This document shows, one piece after another, positions 60,247 to 64,000 of a DNA stretch of 64,000 bases. The notes below the pieces were generated by a model, which saw only the letters and a program-made list of their open reading frames with translations, was not told the DNA's origin and did no database searches. The position numbers and the translations under genes were made by a program. Source of the stretch: Liolophura sinensis (Eukaryota > Mollusca > Polyplacophora > Chitonida > Chitonidae). The stretch is from the NCBI RefSeq assembly GCF_032854445.1, contig NC_088302.1, positions 48,452,046 to 48,516,045 on the forward strand, written 5' to 3'. Each line of letters opens with the position of its first letter. The first letter of the stretch is position 1.

Positions 60247-62880
60247 AAAAATTCAGCAGACAATGGCTTTGTCCTATCTTTAGAATAAATTGCCACCGCT
60301 AACCTGTCAGTGGCTTACAGGGTCATTTTTTCTCCATCTTACCGATTTCAATCACACAAAATTTATATGTGTCCACAATGATGTAGTCCAGTCCTTTGTT
60401 ATGCTCAATGAGAACGCTTGAGGGGTTTGTCTAATCTCTCTGTCTTACCCACGAGCGCTGTATTGTAAAGTCCTTCGGGGGTAACAATGTGCCTAACTAT
60501 ACAATATTACACCAAAATGTAACTAAATAAAACGATGTTCAGCGAAGTAGTCGGCATTTCAATATTCCAAATCATAAGGTCTTCCGGCAAGTTACTTTAA
60601 GGATAACTGATTCACGTATCGCCAAAGAATGACCATACGGTATCTAAGTTGTTGGCATTTTCTGTGTAACCACGGGCAACATTTTTTTCTTTTACGGTCG
60701 AGTTCAAACTCAGTCTTAATCTGGGAAATACGGACAACATTTTATGATTGAAGGTCGAATTAATTTTTAGCTTCAGAATAGCTGTACACATGTGCATAAT
60801 GTAGGAAGATTGTATAATAATGACCTTATCATTAAGGATATAAAAAAATTTAGCGTAGGGTAAATACATGTGTTATCACAAGTTTAATGTCATATCTTAG
60901 ACGTTATTTCTATATTTATCATATACCTAACGCTGCTGTGGAAGTATCATTATAAACTTTTCAGTAAAACTCGCAGTACATTAATTATAATTTTAAAAAG
61001 GTCCTTCGAATCGCAGATATATGTAAGTAAGAATGGTAAGATCATTTTAAAACAGGGGTATCTCACAGCATAAATGCACAATATACAGAGGTTAAAACTT
61101 CATCCGAATTAAAAAATTACGGTAATTGGCTTTTTCTTCCTAAACATCTTTCTTTATGAGTGTTGCCTTCACACTGAACACATAGCTAAAGCTTCAGGGA
61201 TGTAGATCCTCCAGTACAAATCAAAGCAATCAAAGCAACACGTTTAACAAAGCAGAAATGATTTTGGATGTATACGCTGATTAATTTCCATGTTTTACGA
61301 GAGTAAAAATCCTTAGTACGAGTTATTGGCAGTATACCACTAATATGAATAAATTTGGTTCTTCATGGTTTAAAGTGGTAGACAAAGGTAGGAATTCTGT
61401 CAGATTGAATAGAGCGGTTTTAACTGTGAGAAGCAGCTCTTAAGTCATTGTCTGTCTGTTGGTCGGTCGGTAAAATTTATGTAATCCTATCTTTAGCATG
61501 GACCGTTTGCTTAACACGGGGCCTTCGTGCAAGTCGACATAGGCTGCCGGGTGTCCCAGCTATTGTGAATTTGCATTTGTTGCTGCGATTGACTATCATC
61601 CAAGACTGCAACGTACCGTGGTAATGAACTCGACCACGAACACAGATAAAAGGATTTAAAAAAGAATGCCCAGTTAAGTAAAAGGGTTTAAAGTTTAATT
61701 TTCTTTCATCTGGCTATTAAAATTTCCGTTTAGTTTTTAAAACAATCCAATATAGAGTAACTGCACTGCTATGGCGTGTGGTATATATCTAAGATATATC
61801 TATCCGGGGGATTCATTCTGGCAAGATGTAATTGATATCTTCTTCCAATCTCTTGATCTGAGAAAGGTAATTGACGGCGAACTGGCAGGCACCCAATCTG
61901 AGACACGTCTCCCGTAACCCTGGTGAAAGCAGTGACGAGAGCGGTCACCAGTTTTGGAGCGGAATTGCCAAGATACTGTCACGATTTCAATAATTCGTCC
62001 AGTGAATGTACCAACTGGGGGGTCTGCTGAGGTAGAAACTAGTCTACTGAAGTCACTTAAATTAAGCTATGATTTCCTATTGGATCAATTGAGGATTTCT
62101 CTATTCAGATGCCTGTCACATTGCTCATAATTAGACTGGGGAGTAGATCCATACGAACTGTCGATATCTGATTAGTTTTGCATTTCCTTCCCCAGATTCT
62201 CATTTAGAAGCTAATGAGGATACTTTTGTCTCCCTGGTTTACCCAATAGTCATCCTGGGTGCCCCAGGGTTCTACACCAGTCTCTCTACCTAGGCCTAAC
62301 TGTAAACTCAGGGGCTGTAAATAGTGTAAGAATCACAATTAATCAGTGTCCGGTCTGAACCGCGGTAATCCTGTGTCCACTGCAAACCTTTCCTTTGATA
62401 CTACACATATATCACCGAGAAATTGACGTTCCTGTAGTTTTGAGCCTAGAGAATACCTTCCCTAATCCATTTTCGGCGCCAAAATGACAAAAAAAGATAC
62501 AATCACCATGTCACTGAAATTATGAATTTTTTTGTTTGCATTCAAAAGCAGCAATTTCTTTTGAATTTTCAACTTTCAGCTTTAATTACATTTGGTAACC
62601 GAATAAAGGTTCACATTTGATTTTATGCTTATTTTAGAACCTTCCCATGCTCGAGAAGAAGGGAGTTATGCATGTTAAATCTGAACGTCGGTGGTGGAGA
62701 GTAAGCCATGTTGTGCAAGCATAAAAAATGAAACATAAAACCACAAATTAAAGCTGTAAATCTTGGCCCCGTGCGGAAAAGTCAAAAAGCAAGGGTTAAG
62801 CTTTGTATGTAGTCATCAGCATGCTATCAATATGCACAAAACTCCCCATAACTATTGGACTTTTTATTTTCTGTCCGCAG

Positions 62881-62925
62881 GTGAATCGTTCTGGGCTGAT
62901 TGGTGGTCATATGATGGTATTTCCG
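62881..62925 (+). CDS. Carbonic anhydrase-related protein (CA10/CA11-like), exon 2: WWSYDGISG motif
   Basis: A 45-base exon lies between a strong acceptor (ATTTTCTGTCCGCAG) and a strong donor (TTTCCG before GTAAGTCA), phase 1 at both ends. It reads ESFWADWWSYDGIS with a split Gly. A double-tryptophan WWxYDGISG segment, normally followed by P-x-FWG, marks the start of the carbonic anhydrase-like domain in metazoan CARP X/XI. It differs from the WGY-x-x-x-NGP start of cytosolic enzymes. The zinc-ligand positions that would show loss of catalysis are encoded downstream and are not in the window. Nothing in 62926-64000 looks like the next exon. The protein would be secreted. CA10/CA11 act as neurexin ligands in vertebrates, and a similar role here is inference. 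Confidence 0.85.
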
Positions 62926-63230
62926 GTAAGTCACTTTTTAAAATGATAATGATCCACCTGTTAATAGATCAGTTATCTGTAAACTGGACATTCTCAAATG
63001 GAACTTGTGTTTCACTTAGATATATCTAAAGGCAATGAGTATCGAAAGCACACCGCCACTATTGGCGATACTGAATGACTCGGTAAGTAGCGTATTTAAT
63101 GACATCCGCGTGATATTTTAGTGATGCAGCATCACTGGCATTACTGCACTGGGTTGTCATCATTGCATCGATCTAATATACTACTTGAGCGATGTTAAAA
63201 CTCTTACTGGGAAATATATATTTTCTAACA
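62926..63230 (+). other. Start of inferred CARP intron 2
   Basis: The intron continues past the window. A short frame at 63032-63082 reads MSIESTPPLLAILNDS before GTAAGT, but it lacks an acceptor and has the wrong phase, so it is not called. Confidence 0.5.
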
Positions 63231-63322
63231 GGCCACTTCCGTGGCCAAATGGTTAGAGCGTCCGCCTCGAAGTGGGGAGACCCCGGGATGAAACCTGAAA
63301 TGGAACCCGGGTCGGGTTCCCC
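63231..63322 (+). mobile_element. tRNA-like SINE head, group D
   Basis: GGCCACTTCCGTGGCCAAAT then GGTTAGAGCGTCCGCCTCGA, GGGAGACCCCGGGATGAAAC and CCGGGTCGGGTTCC show A-box and B-box-like segments of a tRNA-derived head. The related reversed copy lies at 16420-16482. AT-rich sequence with AAATAAATATAAATATG follows. The poor stem pairing suggests a SINE rather than a tRNA gene. Confidence 0.6.
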
Positions 63323-63689
63323 ATTGGAATATGTACATATGTAATTAAATAAATATAAATATGATGATACTAATAAAGCAAAACCACGATATCGATCTAC
63401 AATATTTCTGAAAATGTTGCCTCTTTTTCGAATATATTCATGTGGAAGAAGCATACATTTCCTGACTATGATTATACTCAAGCTGTCTCAAGCTTGTGTT
63501 ATTACATTACCTTGATACTTGATAATGTGTTTGCGAATGTTTTCATCTATTAATATACTTATCGTTGGATGCGATATATAAGGGGCTTTTCCCTTAACAC
63601 TTACTCCACATAATTTTATAAGATGTCTTGATCTAGCTCATGACAAATATGTATTGGTACAATCCTCCATGAACTCACAAGAATTACTT

Positions 63690-63855
63690 GCATTCGGTAA
63701 GTCAAATGAGTGAAGCAGGACTAGGTAAAAGGGTGGTCAAAATCCGTCCTGCAACAAGGAGGCACGTTACATGCACTCTAAGGGTTCCTTGGTCGTCATA
63801 TGACTGAAAATTGTTAAGTACGGCGTTAAACCCCAAGCACTCAATCACTCACTCA
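63690..63855 (+). mobile_element. SINE, group B, 5'-truncated
   Basis: Shares with the 42312 copy GGTAAGTC, GTGAAGCAG, CCGTCCTGCAACAAGGAGGC and ACGTTACATGCACTCTAAGG. It ends GTTAAGTACGGCGTTAAACC, CCAAGCACTCAATCACTCAC. The copies differ by only a few bases in the shared part, so group B was active fairly recently. No clear target-site duplication was found. Confidence 0.88.
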
Positions 63856-64000
63856 CTAACATCGGATTTGTAATTAAGAGATAATGGACTTTACGATAGG
63901 CCCACTTTCAGCGAAACTACGATGAGTATGTGTGTTGTGGACTACATACTGGTGAGTAGTTAGGTGTTTATCCTTTATATCTGTGATTCATTTTTACGTC

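Larger units (their letters stand above)
30341..62880 (+). other. Inferred intron 1 of the CARP gene, about 32.5 kb
   Basis: The intron runs from GTAAGTAT at 30341 to the acceptor TTTTTATTTTCTGTCCGCAG ending at 62880. Inside are SINE insertions, a MITE, a 25-bp minisatellite and short tandem duplications, all listed separately. Unlisted stretches of more than 300 bases (30341-31781, 31869-32654, 32734-33383, 33493-34633, 34720-37313, 37518-41714, 42617-45081, 45167-46888, 47099-49402, 49674-51045, 51162-53618, 53691-54234, 55196-62880) are AT-rich and hold no gene I can name. Weak candidates within them are listed. A very long first intron fits the large size known for vertebrate CA10. Unnoticed exons or nested genes remain possible. 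Confidence 0.6.

Noticed and set aside
62763-63029. 88-codon frame taken as a single-exon gene
   Set aside because: Only the 45 bases between clear splice sites look conserved. The sequence either side reads as intron, including a pyrimidine tract and a donor.

Overview
The window looks like AT-rich nuclear DNA of a marine lophotrochozoan, most likely a mollusc. The evidence is the small split exons, very long introns, and many copies of tRNA-headed SINEs with 3' ends such as GTACGGCGTAAAACACCAAT and GTACGGCGTTAAACCCCAAG. That tail style is familiar to me from mollusc genomes, but the species cannot be named. I see no bacterial, phage or CRISPR content, no reverse transcriptase or other large transposon gene, and no viral fossil.

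Right half (29.4-64 kb). A GC- and CpG-rich promoter-like stretch (29370-29560) lies upstream of a first coding exon (30247-30340). This exon encodes a signal peptide and ends at a strong donor in phase 1. A 45-base exon at 62881-62925, also phase 1 at both ends, reads ESFWADWWSYDGIS plus a split G. This is the N-terminal signature of the secreted, acatalytic carbonic anhydrase-related proteins CA10/CA11. I read the two as exons 1 and 2 of a CARP gene on the + strand with an intron of about 32.5 kb. The rest of the carbonic anhydrase-like domain lies beyond the right edge. Nearly everything from 30.3 to 62.9 kb is therefore intron 1. It holds SINEs, a MITE, minisatellites and a few short open segments with splice-like borders.

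Left half (1-29.4 kb). No gene here can be named. A minus-strand terminal exon (6339-6445) and a 33-base exon (9062-9094) share phase and look like the 3' end of one unrecognised gene. Other open segments with splice-like borders are listed at low confidence: 3456-3546 (+), 14132-14194 (+), 17758-17875 (-), 23505-23686 (-) and 27189-27293 (-).

Tandem repeats take up about 13 percent of the window. They are a 35-bp array (1-2450), a 12/24-bp array (10470-12115, with decayed flank from 9790), a 43-bp array (12825-14035), a decayed 29-bp array (20283-20580), an 84-bp array with a 336-bp higher-order period (24785-26865), and a 25-bp array with a 75-bp higher-order period (54235-55195). The long open frames over the 12/24-bp and 84-bp arrays arise because their periods are multiples of three. 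They are not treated as genes.

Interspersed repeats fall into at least four SINE groups, called A to D here. Three A or B insertions have clear target-site duplications, and one more A copy has a diverged one. There are also two MITEs with GGGCCCRGTTGTTCAA ends and one fold-back element.
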